From: Actinomycetes bacterium
GTDB lineage: Bacteria; Actinomycetota; Actinomycetes; Propionibacteriales; Propionibacteriaceae
DNA: 49,105 nucleotides
NCBI GenBank assembly: GCA_023436925.1
Contig: JAEZHJ010000055.1
Coordinates: forward strand, 1 to 49,105
Direction: 5' to 3'
Shown: in pieces, positions 1 through 8,944 of the stretch
Layout of the letters: each line of letters starts with the position of its first letter
How positions within the stretch are numbered: the first letter of the stretch is position 1
The notes under the pieces: model-generated
The model's database searches: none
Told to the model about the DNA's origin: nothing
The model's input: only the letters and a program-made list of their open reading frames with translations
Translations under genes and position numbers: made by a program

Positions 1-1086
1 CACGGCCTGGCCGGGCAGAGCCGCACCTCCCCCGACGGCGCCTGGTCGCGGATCGTGATCGAGAAGCCGTTCGGGCACGACCTGGCCAGCGCGCAGCAAC
101 TGCAGCGCAAGGTGGCCGCCGCCTTCGACGCCCAGTCGGTCTTCCGGATCGACCACTACCTGGGCAAGGAGACCGTCCAGAACGTGCTGGCCTTCCGGTT
201 CGCCAACCAGCTGTTCGAGCCGATCTGGAACCGCACCTACATCGACCACGTCCAGATCACCATGGCCGAGGACATCGGCATCGAGGGCCGGGCCGGCTAC
301 TACGACGGCATCGGCGCCGCCCGGGACGTGATCCAGAACCACCTGCTCCAGCTGCTCGCGCTGACCGCGATGGAGGAACCCACCTCGTTCGCCGCCGACC
401 AGCTGCGAGCCGAGAAGCTGAAGGTGCTGGCCGCCACCCGTCCGGCCCACAACCTGGCGCTGGGGACGGCCCGCGGGCAGTACCAGGCCGCGTGGGCCGG
501 CGGCCGGCAGGTGAAGGGCTACCTGGAAGAGGACGGCATCCCGGCCGACTCGCGCACCGAAACCTACGCCGCGATCCGGGTCGACATCGACAACCGGCGC
601 TGGGCCGGGGTGCCGTTCTACCTGCGCACCGCCAAGCGGATGCCCCGCCGGGTCACCGAGGTGGCGCTGATCCTGCGTCCGGCGCCCCACCTGCCGTTCC
701 GCCGCTCCGACGTCACCGACCTGGGCAGCAACGCCCTGGTGATGCGGATCCAGCCCGACGAGGGGATCACGCTGCGCTTCGGCGCCAAGGTCCCCGCCAC
801 CCAGATGGAGGTGCGGGACGTGACGATGGACTTCGCCTACGGCACCTCGTTCGCCGAGCCGAGCCCGGAGGCCTACGAGCGGCTGATCCTGGACGTCCTG
901 CTGGGCGACCCGCCGCTGTTCCCGCAGGCGCAGGAGGTCGAGGAGTCCTGGCGGATCCTCGACCCGGTCCTGCAGTACTGGCAGGACAACAACCACCAGC
1001 CCGAGGGCTACCCGGCCGGCTCCTGGGGGCCACGGTCGGGCCGGGAGATGCTGACCCGGGACGGCCGGGTCTGGCGGCGACCGTGA
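1..1086 (+). CDS. zwf: Glucose-6-phosphate dehydrogenase, C-terminal part
   Basis: This gene makes glucose-6-phosphate dehydrogenase, which oxidises glucose 6-phosphate to 6-phosphogluconolactone with NADP+ as the first step of the oxidative pentose phosphate pathway. The reading frame is open from base 1, so the gene begins outside the window. About 361 residues are visible, and roughly 140-150 N-terminal residues including the Rossmann nucleotide-binding motif are missing. The family signature RIDHYLGKE, carrying the substrate-binding and catalytic residues, is encoded at 145-171, and the usual IEKPFG segment precedes it. The stop is followed closely by opcA, whose GAGGAG ribosome site overlaps the zwf end. 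The zwf-opcA-pgl order is typical of actinobacteria. Identification is secure; only the start is unknown. Confidence 0.97.
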   Translation, partial: HGLAGQSRTSPDGAWSRIVIEKPFGHDLASAQQLQRKVAAAFDAQSVFRIDHYLGKETVQNVLAFRFANQLFEPIWNRTYIDHVQITMAEDIGIEGRAGYYDGIGAARDVIQNHLLQLLALTAMEEPTSFAADQLRAEKLKVLAATRPAHNLALGTARGQYQAAWAGGRQVKGYLEEDGIPADSRTETYAAIRVDIDNRRWAGVPFYLRTAKRMPRRVTEVALILRPAPHLPFRRSDVTDLGSNALVMRIQPDEGITLRFGAKVPATQMEVRDVTMDFAYGTSFAEPSPEAYERLILDVLLGDPPLFPQAQEVEESWRILDPVLQYWQDNNHQPEGYPAGSWGPRSGREMLTRDGRVWRRP

Positions 1087-1096
1087 GGAGCAGCCG

Positions 1097-2023
1097 GTGA
1101 TCATCGAACTGCAGGACACCAATGCCGCCGAGATCGGCCAGCGCATCCTTGCCGCCCGCGCCCGGGTCGGGGTGCCGACCGGGCTGGTCTTCACCCTGGT
1201 GGCGGTCGCCGAGGGCTGCCAGCCGGTCGATGTACTGGCAGCGGCCGTCGACGCCGGACGCGAGCACCCGTCCCGCATCCTCGTCGTGACCAACGCCGAG
1301 GGCCCGGACCGGCTGGACGCCGTGCTGCGGGTCGGCGGCGACGTCCCGGGGGACATCATCGAGCTGACCTTCCGCGGCGAGCTGACCCGGCACCGCGCCT
1401 CAGTCCTGCTGCCGCTGCTGCTGCCCGACTGCCCGGTCGTGGTGTGGTGGCCCGGGGTCTCCCCCGATGTCCCGTCCGAGGATCCCGTCGGCCGGCTGGC
1501 CCGGCGCCGAATCACCGACGCGATGGGGTCGCCGCTGCCGATCAGCACCCTGGTCGAGCGGGCGCGCAACTACTCCCCCGGCGACACCGACCTGGTTTGG
1601 ACGCGGCTCACTCGCTGGCGCGGCCTGCTGGCGGCGGCGGTCGAGCACTACCCATCCCCGGTGCGCCGGGTGCGGGTGCACGCCGTGGCGGGCAATGCCG
1701 CCGGGCTGCTGCTGGCGGCCTGGCTGGACGACCGGCTGGGGGTCGAGGTGACGCTGTACGACGACCCGGACGGCATCGGCATCACCGAGGTCGTGCTGGA
1801 GACCGATGCCGGCGACATCTCGGTCGGTCGCACGGACGGGACGATGGCCGCCTTCTCCGCCCCGGGGGTGCGCCGGCGCCTCGTCGCGCTGCCCCGCAGG
1901 GACCTGAATGCGCTCATCACCGAAGAACTCCGCCGGCTGGACGAGGATGCGGCCTACGCTACGACCATGGCCAAGCTTGCAGCCCGCTGGGACGCCGCCG
2001 CCCCCGGGGAGGAGAGTCGATGA
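1097..2023 (+). CDS. opcA: OpcA, glucose-6-phosphate dehydrogenase assembly protein
   Basis: OpcA is an allosteric or assembly partner of glucose-6-phosphate dehydrogenase in cyanobacteria and actinobacteria. The 308-residue protein has the family's usual length and shows its conserved central segment around VVVWWPG with the preceding DCPVV. There is no signal peptide or membrane segment, so it is cytoplasmic. The GTG start at 1097 has GAGGAG six bases upstream, and only 10 bases separate it from the zwf stop. Its stop overlaps the pgl start as ATGA, so the three genes should be translated together. The function is assigned from family and position; the sequence shows no catalytic motif. Confidence 0.93.
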   Translation: MIIELQDTNAAEIGQRILAARARVGVPTGLVFTLVAVAEGCQPVDVLAAAVDAGREHPSRILVVTNAEGPDRLDAVLRVGGDVPGDIIELTFRGELTRHRASVLLPLLLPDCPVVVWWPGVSPDVPSEDPVGRLARRRITDAMGSPLPISTLVERARNYSPGDTDLVWTRLTRWRGLLAAAVEHYPSPVRRVRVHAVAGNAAGLLLAAWLDDRLGVEVTLYDDPDGIGITEVVLETDAGDISVGRTDGTMAAFSAPGVRRRLVALPRRDLNALITEELRRLDEDAAYATTMAKLAARWDAAAPGEESR

Positions 2024-2760
2024 CCGCTGCCTCGCCGCAGGTGCTCCGGTTTCTCGACGCCGATGACCTGGCGACCCACGCCGCCCGCCGGCTCGTGGAC
2101 GTCGTGGTGGACCACCAGCAGGACGGCAGGGTCGCCATCCTGTGCCTGACCGGAGGCCGGATCGCCCTGCGGGTGTACTCCCGGCTCGCCGACCTGGTGG
2201 GCGGCGACTCCCGGCTCGACCCGGCCCGGCTCGAGCTGTGGTGGAGCGACGAGCGCTTCGTCCCGACCGACGACCCGACGCGCAATGCCGGGCCCACCCT
2301 CGCCTCGCTGGCGGGCCGCTTCCCGCTCGATCCCGCCCGCACCCATCCGATGCCGGCAGCTGACGGCCTGATCGACGCCGGCGCAGCGGCCGCCACCTAC
2401 GCCAAGGAGCTGGGAGACACCCGGTTCGACATCTGCCTGCTGGGGTTGGGTGAGGACGGCCACGTCGCGTCCATCTTCCCCGGGCACCCGTCAAGCGAGG
2501 AGACGAACCAGACGGTCATCGGGGTGAGCGACTCCCCCAAGCCGCCTGCGGAGCGGATCAGCCTGACTCTTCCCACCCTGAGCCGCTCGGGCGAGGTGTG
2601 GTTCCTCGCCAGCGGCCGGGAGAAGGCCGCGGCGGTCGCTGCCGCGGTCGCGGGTGACCAGTCACTGCCCGCGGCCCGCGTGCACGGGCAGCAGGCCACG
2701 GTGTGGCTGCTGGACCGGGACGCCGCCAGCGAACTGCCCTACTTCGAGTGCTCGCTGTAG
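2020..2760 (+). CDS. pgl: 6-phosphogluconolactonase
   Basis: This enzyme hydrolyses 6-phosphogluconolactone to 6-phosphogluconate, directly after the zwf/OpcA step. The protein has 246 residues, normal for the NagB/DevB-type lactonase family. Visible motifs are LTGG at about 43-46, WWSDERF at 74-80 and GLGEDGHVASIFPG at 142-155, which together form the sugar-phosphate site. The ATG at 2020 overlaps the opcA stop by four bases and follows GGGGAGGAGAG, a strong ribosome site. The gene ends the plus-strand operon and faces rbpA convergently across an 83-bp gap that holds a repeat element. Confidence 0.95.
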   Translation: MTAASPQVLRFLDADDLATHAARRLVDVVVDHQQDGRVAILCLTGGRIALRVYSRLADLVGGDSRLDPARLELWWSDERFVPTDDPTRNAGPTLASLAGRFPLDPARTHPMPAADGLIDAGAAAATYAKELGDTRFDICLLGLGEDGHVASIFPGHPSSEETNQTVIGVSDSPKPPAERISLTLPTLSRSGEVWFLASGREKAAAVAAAVAGDQSLPAARVHGQQATVWLLDRDAASELPYFECSL

Positions 2761-2804
2761 CGCACCTCTGAGCTGCGCCAGAAAGCCGGCGCAGGCTTCG
2801 GGGT

Positions 2805-2846
2805 GTGTCCCCGCGTGCCGAAGGACCGTCCCCGCGTGCCGGGTCA
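2805..2846 (-). repeat. 21-bp tandem repeat element, two-unit copy (site 1)
   Basis: This is the smallest copy of a repeat family found at three places in the window. Read on the minus strand it starts with the TGA stop codon of rbpA, continues as CCCGGCACGCGGGGACGG and TCCTTC, and then repeats as GGCACGCGGGGACAC. The spacing between the GGGGAC cores is 21 bases. It fills the gap between convergent pgl and rbpA. The other copies lie at 30041-30170 and 31555-31638 and have CACACGG where this one has CACGCGG. No transposase gene is nearby. It could act as a bidirectional transcription barrier, but no stable hairpin with a U-tract is evident. Confidence 0.75.
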
Positions 2847-3200
2847 GTAGATGACTTCGCCGTTCGCGCGCCGGGCGCGCAGCGACTCCAGCGCCTCGGA
2901 CAGGATCGCCACCGCTTCGGCATCGGTGCGGCGTTCCTTCACGTAGGCGAGATGGGTCTTGTACGGCTGGATCTTCGGCGGCGGCGGCGGGTTCTCCGAA
3001 TCGAGGTTCGCCGGGAGGCCGCAACGCGGGCAGTCCCAGGTCTCGGGCACGACCGCGTCGGCGGCGAAGGCCGGCCGGGTCTCGTGACCGTTCGAGCAGA
3101 AGTAGGAGACGTACAGCCGGGGTGCCGAATCACCGCGTTCGGCTTCTCCCATCGGGCCCGCCCCTACCCGACTGCCGCGAATCGCACTCCCACCAACCAC
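2844..3200 (-). CDS. rbpA: RbpA, RNA polymerase-binding protein
   Basis: RbpA is an actinobacterial transcription factor that binds the principal sigma factor and RNA polymerase, stabilises the open complex and influences rifampicin sensitivity. The 118-residue product starts at GTG 3200, seven bases after a near-perfect AAGGAGG site; longer upstream readings lack homology and a ribosome site. The core contains C35-x3-H39 and C57-P-R-C60, the zinc ligand set known from the Streptomyces protein. The C-terminal stretch from about 80 to 118, including KTHLAYVKERR, is the sigma-interacting part. Only 43 bases separate it from the upstream secG stop and no promoter is visible there, so it is probably cotranscribed with secG. 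Its TGA stop is also the first triplet of a repeat element. Confidence 0.93.
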   Translation of the reverse strand: MVGGSAIRGSRVGAGPMGEAERGDSAPRLYVSYFCSNGHETRPAFAADAVVPETWDCPRCGLPANLDSENPPPPPKIQPYKTHLAYVKERRTDAEAVAILSEALESLRARRANGEVIY

Positions 3201-3243
3201 AGGTGTCCTCCTTGCAGAACAACCGCCCCCCACCGGGACGGGA

Positions 3244-3522
3244 TCAGAACGCCCCCACCTCGGGGAAGAAGCGGTACAGCGTGAGCAGGCCCAGGATGCT
3301 GAGCAGCCAGATCAGGCCGACCACGATGGTGATCCGGTCCAGGTTGCGCTCGGCGACCGAGGTGCCACCCATCGACGTGGTCATGCCGCCGCCGAAGAGG
3401 TCCGACATGCCCCCGCCGCGACCCTTGTGCAGCAGGATGAAGAGTGCGAGCACGATGCTGGTGAGGATCAGGATGATCGACAAGGTCAGGATCGGCCAGG
3501 TCAGCAGGGGCACAAGAGTCAC
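3244..3522 (-). CDS. secG: SecG, preprotein translocase subunit
   Basis: SecG is the small accessory subunit of the SecYEG protein-export channel in the cytoplasmic membrane. The 92-residue protein shows the family layout. A first membrane helix lies at about 10-31. A glycine-rich cytoplasmic loop follows, with LHKGRGGGMSDLFGGG and then TSMGGTSVAERNLDRIT. A second helix lies at about 63-83. The start is taken as GTG 3522, because a TAGGAT -10 box ends exactly seven bases upstream; this implies a leaderless mRNA and fits the usual N-terminus. The gene sits between tpiA and rbpA, a common actinobacterial order. Confidence 0.93.
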   Translation of the reverse strand: MTLVPLLTWPILTLSIILILTSIVLALFILLHKGRGGGMSDLFGGGMTTSMGGTSVAERNLDRITIVVGLIWLLSILGLLTLYRFFPEVGAF

Positions 3523-3529
3523 GCGGTGA

Positions 3530-3535
3530 ATCCTA
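3530..3535 (-). promoter_or_regulatory. -10 box for leaderless secG mRNA
   Basis: Reading the minus strand, TAGGAT is followed by seven bases (TCACCGC) and then the GTG start of secG. This places transcription initiation at or next to the start codon. No Shine-Dalgarno sequence lies before the GTG. No clear -35 element is seen, which is common for actinobacterial TANNNT promoters. Confidence 0.5.
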
Positions 3536-3655
3536 ACCCACCACCTGCGGGATTCCCGCATCGGCCCGATCGCTCGTGGCGGCCTGGCGGGGCCCCACCC
3601 TCGACCGGCCCGCAGCACACCGTCGAGCCGTGCCGTCGCCGTGCCCGGAGACGAC

Positions 3656-3688
3656 CAGCGCCCGGGACCGAAGGGGTCCCGGGCGCTG
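3656..3688 (-). terminator. Terminator hairpin after tpiA
   Basis: A perfect 14-bp inverted repeat (CAGCGCCCGGGACC and its complement) encloses a five-base GAAGG loop, beginning 14 bases past the tpiA stop on the minus strand. There is no U-tract after it, as is usual for hairpin terminators in high-GC actinobacteria. It separates the gap-pgk-tpiA unit from secG-rbpA. Confidence 0.8.
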
Positions 3689-3701
3689 CTCGGAAAGGAT
3701 G

Positions 3702-4478
3702 TCAGGCAGACAGCAGGACGATCCTGGCGAACTCCTCGGCATTCAGGCTGGCCCCGCCGACCAGGGCGCCGTCGACGTCCGGCTTCGCCATGATCTCGGC
3801 GACATTGCTCGCCTTGACCGAGCCGCCGTACTGGATCCGCACGGCGGCCGCAGCCTCGGCGCCGAAGGTCGACTCCACGTAGCCGCGGATCGCGCCACAG
3901 ACCTCCTGGGCGTCGTCGGGGGTGGCGACCTCGCCGGTGCCGATCGCCCAGACCGGCTCGTAGGCGATCACCAGCGCGCCGACCTGCTCGGGGGTGAGCC
4001 CGTCCAGGACACCTTCGGTCTGGGTCAGCACGTGGGGAACGTGACGGCCCTCCTTACGGATGTCCAGCACCTCCCCGACGCAGATGATCGGAGTCATGCC
4101 GGCGGCGATCACCTTCTTCGCCTTGGCGTTGATCAGCTGGTCGGTCTCGCCGTGGTACTCGCGGCGCTCGGAGTGGCCGACGACGACGTAGGAGCAGTTC
4201 AGCTTGGCCAGCATGTCGGCCGAGATCTCACCGGTGTAGGCACCGGAGTCGTGCTCGGAAACGTCCTGGGCGCCGAACTTCAGCGGCAGCTTGTCCCCCT
4301 CGATGAGCGTCTGCACGCTGCGGATGTCGGTGAACGGGACGATCACCGCCGCCTCCGCCTTGGCCGGCTCGTACCGGCCGTCAGCCAGCGACCACGCCAG
4401 CTTCTGGACCAGCCCGGTCGCCTCGACGTGGTTCAGGTTCATCTTCCAGTTCCCAGCCAGCAGCGGGGTCCGCGCCAT
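3702..4478 (-). CDS. tpiA: Triosephosphate isomerase
   Basis: This enzyme interconverts dihydroxyacetone phosphate and glyceraldehyde 3-phosphate in glycolysis. The 258-residue protein is a standard TIM barrel. Visible active-site residues are K12 within GNWKMN, H102 in VVVGHSERR and E174 in AYEPVWAIGTG, the last being the base followed by the flexible loop 6. The ATG at 4478 begins one base after the TGA of pgk (TGAGATG), and GAGG in the end of pgk serves as its ribosome site. It is the last gene of the gap-pgk-tpiA run and is followed by a strong hairpin terminator. Confidence 0.97.
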   Translation of the reverse strand: MARTPLLAGNWKMNLNHVEATGLVQKLAWSLADGRYEPAKAEAAVIVPFTDIRSVQTLIEGDKLPLKFGAQDVSEHDSGAYTGEISADMLAKLNCSYVVVGHSERREYHGETDQLINAKAKKVIAAGMTPIICVGEVLDIRKEGRHVPHVLTQTEGVLDGLTPEQVGALVIAYEPVWAIGTGEVATPDDAQEVCGAIRGYVESTFGAEAAAAVRIQYGGSVKASNVAEIMAKPDVDGALVGGASLNAEEFARIVLLSA

Positions 4479-4479
4479 C

Positions 4480-5688
4480 TCAGGCCTCCTCATCCAACAC
4501 GGTCAGTCCGGGCAGTTCCTTGCCCTCCAGGTATTCCAGCGACGCGCCGCCGCCGGTCGAGATGTGCCCGAAGGCGTCATCGGCGAAGCCGAGGTTGCGC
4601 ACGGCAGCCGCCGAGTCGCCCCCGCCGACCACCGAGAACCCGGCCGACTCGGCCAGCGCCCGCGCCACCGAAGCGGTGCCGCTGGACAGCGCAGGGATCT
4701 CGGCCACGCCCATCGGGCCGTTCCAGAACAGCGTCTTGGCCTCGGCGATCGCCGCAGCGAACAGCTTCTCGGTCTCGGGGCCGATGTCGGCACCCTCCTG
4801 GTCGGCGGGAATCCCGTCGGCCGGCACGATCGTGACCTCGGTGGCGTACCGGGTGGCGATGTCGAGTTCCTTGACGACCCGGACGTCGACCGGCAGCAGG
4901 ATCCGCTTGCCGGCGGCCTCGGCCTGGGCCAGGTACTGCCCGCAGGTCTCGATCTTCTCGGTGTCCAGCAGCGAGATGCCGACCTCATAGCCCTTGGCCT
5001 TGAGGAAGGTGTAGGCCATCCCGCCGCCGATCACGAGGGTGTCGGCGACCTTCAGCAGGTTGTCGATCACGGCCAGCTTGTCGGCGACCTTGGCGCCGCC
5101 CAGGACGACCACGTAGGGCTGCTCGGGATCGGTGGTCAGCTTCTTGAGGACCTCGACCTCCTTGGCGACCAGGAAGCCTGCGGCGCTCGGCAGCAGCTTG
5201 GCCACGTCGTAGACCGACGCCTGCTTGCGGTGCACCACCCCGAAGCCGTCGGAGACGAAGACGTCGCCCAGGGCGGCGTACTTCTGGGCCAGCGCGGCCC
5301 GCTCCTGGTCGTCCTTCGACTCCTCGGCGGGCTCGAAGCGGACGTTCTCCAGCAGCGCCACGTCGCCGTCACCCAGCGCAGCGACGGTCTGCTCGGCGGA
5401 CGGGCCGACGACGTCGGCTGCCAGCTTCACCTCGACCCCCAGCAGTTCGCCGAGCCGGCGCGCGACCGGAGCAAGCGAGAACGCGGGGTTCACCTTGCCC
5501 TTGGGCCGGCCGAGGTGCGCCATGATGACCGTCCTGGCGCCCTGCTCACGCAGCAGCTTCAGGGTCGGCAGGGCGGCCTGGATGCGGCCGTCGTCAGTGA
5601 TCACGTCGCCGTCCAGCGGCACGTTGAAATCGCAGCGGATCAGGACCCGCTTGCCTCGCAGGTCGCCGAGGTCTTCAACGGACTTCAC
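4480..5688 (-). CDS. pgk: Phosphoglycerate kinase
   Basis: This enzyme transfers phosphate from 1,3-bisphosphoglycerate to ADP in lower glycolysis. The 402-residue length is normal. Motifs seen are RCDFNVP at 18-24 (the substrate-binding RVDFNVP with Val changed to Cys), HLGRPKG at 58-64 and the nucleotide-site GGGDSAAAV at about 355-363. The start is GTG 5688, preceded by AAAGGCAACTC. It lies 94 bases after gap and is effectively joined to tpiA. The Cys in the first motif is unusual against the common Val but lies outside the catalytic residues. Confidence 0.97.
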   Translation of the reverse strand: MKSVEDLGDLRGKRVLIRCDFNVPLDGDVITDDGRIQAALPTLKLLREQGARTVIMAHLGRPKGKVNPAFSLAPVARRLGELLGVEVKLAADVVGPSAEQTVAALGDGDVALLENVRFEPAEESKDDQERAALAQKYAALGDVFVSDGFGVVHRKQASVYDVAKLLPSAAGFLVAKEVEVLKKLTTDPEQPYVVVLGGAKVADKLAVIDNLLKVADTLVIGGGMAYTFLKAKGYEVGISLLDTEKIETCGQYLAQAEAAGKRILLPVDVRVVKELDIATRYATEVTIVPADGIPADQEGADIGPETEKLFAAAIAEAKTLFWNGPMGVAEIPALSSGTASVARALAESAGFSVVGGGDSAAAVRNLGFADDAFGHISTGGGASLEYLEGKELPGLTVLDEEA

Positions 5689-5724
5689 GAGTTGCCTTTC
5701 TCTTCCCGATGGTTACGTACAGCG

Positions 5725-5752
5725 GGCCGACCCGCGAGAACGCGAGCCGGCC
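5725..5752 (-). other. Imperfect hairpin between gap and pgk
   Basis: GGCCG and CGCG arms pair with CGCG and CGGCC around an AGAA loop, with two mismatches. It lies in the 94-bp gap between the gap stop and the pgk start. It may attenuate or stabilise the mRNA between the two glycolytic genes. The fold is too weak for a confident terminator call. Confidence 0.35.
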
Positions 5753-5782
5753 CCCTGACGTCGGTGCTGTTGCCAGCCTGGA

Positions 5783-6790
<1,008 letters not shown>

Positions 6791-6858
6791 TGAATGGATC
6801 TCCTAACTGCGGGGACTGCGCCAGTGCACGGCGGAACTAGCACAGGTGGACGTCTCTT

Positions 6859-6864
6859 ACCCTA
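6859..6864 (-). promoter_or_regulatory. -10 box of the gap operon
   Basis: On the minus strand TAGGGT lies about 70 bases before the gap ATG, in the 162-bp gap between whiA and gap. It fits the actinobacterial TANNNT pattern and predicts a leader of about 60 bases. No good -35 match is seen 17-19 bases upstream. Confidence 0.4.
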
Positions 6865-6952
6865 CCGAATCGAACGCTCCGCGCGCCCCTCGGGAGGCAC
6901 CCAGTTGTCCTGATTCAACCGTCCAGCTGACGCATCCGTGCAGGCCTGCCGA

Positions 6953-7939
6953 TCAGGCTTCCTCATCCAGCAACTCGGGGGTGATCACGGCTTCCGTGGT
7001 CGGGATCCCCAGCTCGGTGGCGCGTTTGTCGGCGGTCGCCAGCAGCCGGCGGATCCGGCCCGCGACCGCGTCCTTGGTCAGGGGCGGGGTGTGGAACTGG
7101 CCCAGTTCCTCCAGCGAGGCCTGCTTGTGCTCGAGCCGCAACCGGCCGGCTTCCAGCAGGTGCTCGGGGATGTCGTCCCCCAGGATCTCCAGCGCGCGGC
7201 GCACCCGGGCCCCGGCGGTCACCGCGGCCCGTGCCGAACGACGCAGGTTCGCGTCATCGAAGTTCGCCAGCCGGTTGGCCGAGGCCCGCACCTCGCGCCG
7301 CATCCGGCGGTCCTCCCAGGCCAGCACCGACTCATGGGCGCCCAGCCGGGTCAGCATGGCCGCGATGGCGTCGCCGTCGCGGATCACCACGCGGTCGACC
7401 CCGCGGACTTCGCGCGCCTTCGCGCCGATCTGCAGCCGCCGGGCGGCACCGACCAGCGCCAGGGCAGACTCCGAGCCGGGGCAGGTCACTTCCAGCGCCA
7501 TCGACCGGCCTGGCTCGGTGAGCGAGCCGTGCGCCAGGAATGCCCCGCGCCATGCCGCCACCGCGACCTCCGGGGTGCCGGAGACGATCTGCACCGGCAG
7601 GCCGCGCACCGGGCGGCCGCGGGAGTCGATCAGGCCGGTCTGGCGGGCCAGCGACTCGCCGTCGCGGATCAGCCGGACCAGGTAGCGGGTACCGCGCCGG
7701 ACCCCGCTTCCGGTGATCACGACGAACTCGGCTGTGAAGCCGAACAGTTCGGCGATCGCGACCCGAAGCCGCCGGGCAGCGGCTCCGGTGTCCAGCTCCG
7801 CCTCGACGACGATCCGTCCGCCGGCGATGTGGAGACCGTTGGCGAAGCGCAGCAGCGCAGCCACCTCGGCTTTCCGCAGCTCAGGCTTGGTGACCTCCAG
7901 GGTCGCCAGTTCAGCCTTCACCTGCTGCGTCATCGCCAT
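6953..7939 (-). CDS. whiA: WhiA, sporulation/division transcription factor
   Basis: WhiA is a DNA-binding regulator found across Gram-positive bacteria, acting with WhiB in streptomycetes and linked to FtsZ and division elsewhere. The 328-residue protein has the usual two parts: an N-terminal degenerate LAGLIDADG homing-endonuclease-like fold (residues about 1-210, including LRFANGLHIAGGRIVVEAELDT and WRGAFLAHGS), and a C-terminal helix-turn-helix from about 230 on with LGQFHTPPLTKDAVAGRIRR. The ATG at 7939 is followed by a second ATG two codons later, so the true start could be either. It lies 49 bases after yvcK in the conserved rapZ-yvcK-whiA order. Confidence 0.95.
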   Translation of the reverse strand: MAMTQQVKAELATLEVTKPELRKAEVAALLRFANGLHIAGGRIVVEAELDTGAAARRLRVAIAELFGFTAEFVVITGSGVRRGTRYLVRLIRDGESLARQTGLIDSRGRPVRGLPVQIVSGTPEVAVAAWRGAFLAHGSLTEPGRSMALEVTCPGSESALALVGAARRLQIGAKAREVRGVDRVVIRDGDAIAAMLTRLGAHESVLAWEDRRMRREVRASANRLANFDDANLRRSARAAVTAGARVRRALEILGDDIPEHLLEAGRLRLEHKQASLEELGQFHTPPLTKDAVAGRIRRLLATADKRATELGIPTTEAVITPELLDEEA

Positions 7940-7987
7940 AGAAACTCGATCCTTCGCCGTCGTGAGAGTGGTGGGTACCTGCCAACC

Positions 7988-8944
7988 TTACAGATCCATG
8001 ACCTCCGCGTAGACCGCCGCCAGCTTCAGCGGATCGTGCCGGGCGGAGCCGTCCCGCATCCGGACATCGGCCACCACGAGCCGGGCACCGAGCGAGTTCG
8101 CGTAGCGCTCCAGGTGGGCGTCTCCCTCTGCGAAGGTCGGGTCGACCAGCACCACGTCCAGTCGCAGCCCGGGAGCATGGTCGGCCAGTACCTCCAGGTG
8201 CCGCGAGGCGGTGTAGCCCTCGGTCTCGTCCGCGGTGGGGACGAGGTTCATGGTGAGCACCCGGGTCGCCCACGTGTCGGTGAGGGCAGCCAGCAGGTCG
8301 GGCACCAGCAGGTGCGGAACCACCGACGAGTACCACGAGCCCGGCCCGAGCACCACGTAGTCGGCACCGGTGACCGCGTCCACCGCCTCGGGGACGGCGG
8401 GCGGCTCGGGCGGGATCAGCCGCACATCCTCGATCGTCCCGGTGGCCAGCGCCACGGCCTCCTGACCCACCACCACGCTGACCTCGTCCGGGGCGGACGG
8501 ATCCGCGCCGATCACGTCCGCCTCGATGGTGAGCGGCACCGCCGCCATCGGGAGCACCCGGCCGTTCACGTTCAACAGAGCGGCCACCATGTCCAGCCCG
8601 GCGACCGGGTCGCCCATCTCCTGCCACAGCCCGGCGATCAGCAGGTTGCCGATCGAGTGGCCGCCGAGTGGGCCGTCCCCGCGGAACCGAGACTGCAGCA
8701 CCTCGGCCCAGGCCTGCTCCAGCTCGTCGTCCCCACACAACGCCGCCAGCGCCATCCGCAGGTCGCCCGGCGGCAGGATGTCGAATTCCTGCCGCAGCAG
8801 GCCGGAGGAGCCGCCGTCGTCGGCGACGGTGACGATCGCGGTCAGCCGGTTGGTGAGCCGGCGCAGCGCGCCGAGGCTCGCGGCCAGGCCGTGACCGCCG
8901 CCGAGGGCCGCCACCGTCGGACGGCGGGTGATCCGGGGGCTCAT
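7988..8944 (-). CDS. yvcK: YvcK/CofD-like gluconeogenesis factor
   Basis: Proteins of this family bind UDP-sugars and are needed for growth on gluconeogenic carbon sources and for normal cell-wall synthesis in Bacillus and mycobacteria (CuvA). The 318-residue product shows GGGHG at 15-19 and ADDGGSSG at 41-48, the nucleotide-binding signatures of the CofD/YvcK fold, then PPGDLRMAL and GHSIGNLL. There is no membrane segment. Its ATG at 8944 overlaps the rapZ stop (ATGA), and whiA follows. The name rests on family and context; catalytic activity has not been shown for close relatives. Confidence 0.92.
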   Translation of the reverse strand: MSPRITRRPTVAALGGGHGLAASLGALRRLTNRLTAIVTVADDGGSSGLLRQEFDILPPGDLRMALAALCGDDELEQAWAEVLQSRFRGDGPLGGHSIGNLLIAGLWQEMGDPVAGLDMVAALLNVNGRVLPMAAVPLTIEADVIGADPSAPDEVSVVVGQEAVALATGTIEDVRLIPPEPPAVPEAVDAVTGADYVVLGPGSWYSSVVPHLLVPDLLAALTDTWATRVLTMNLVPTADETEGYTASRHLEVLADHAPGLRLDVVLVDPTFAEGDAHLERYANSLGARLVVADVRMRDGSARHDPLKLAAVYAEVMDL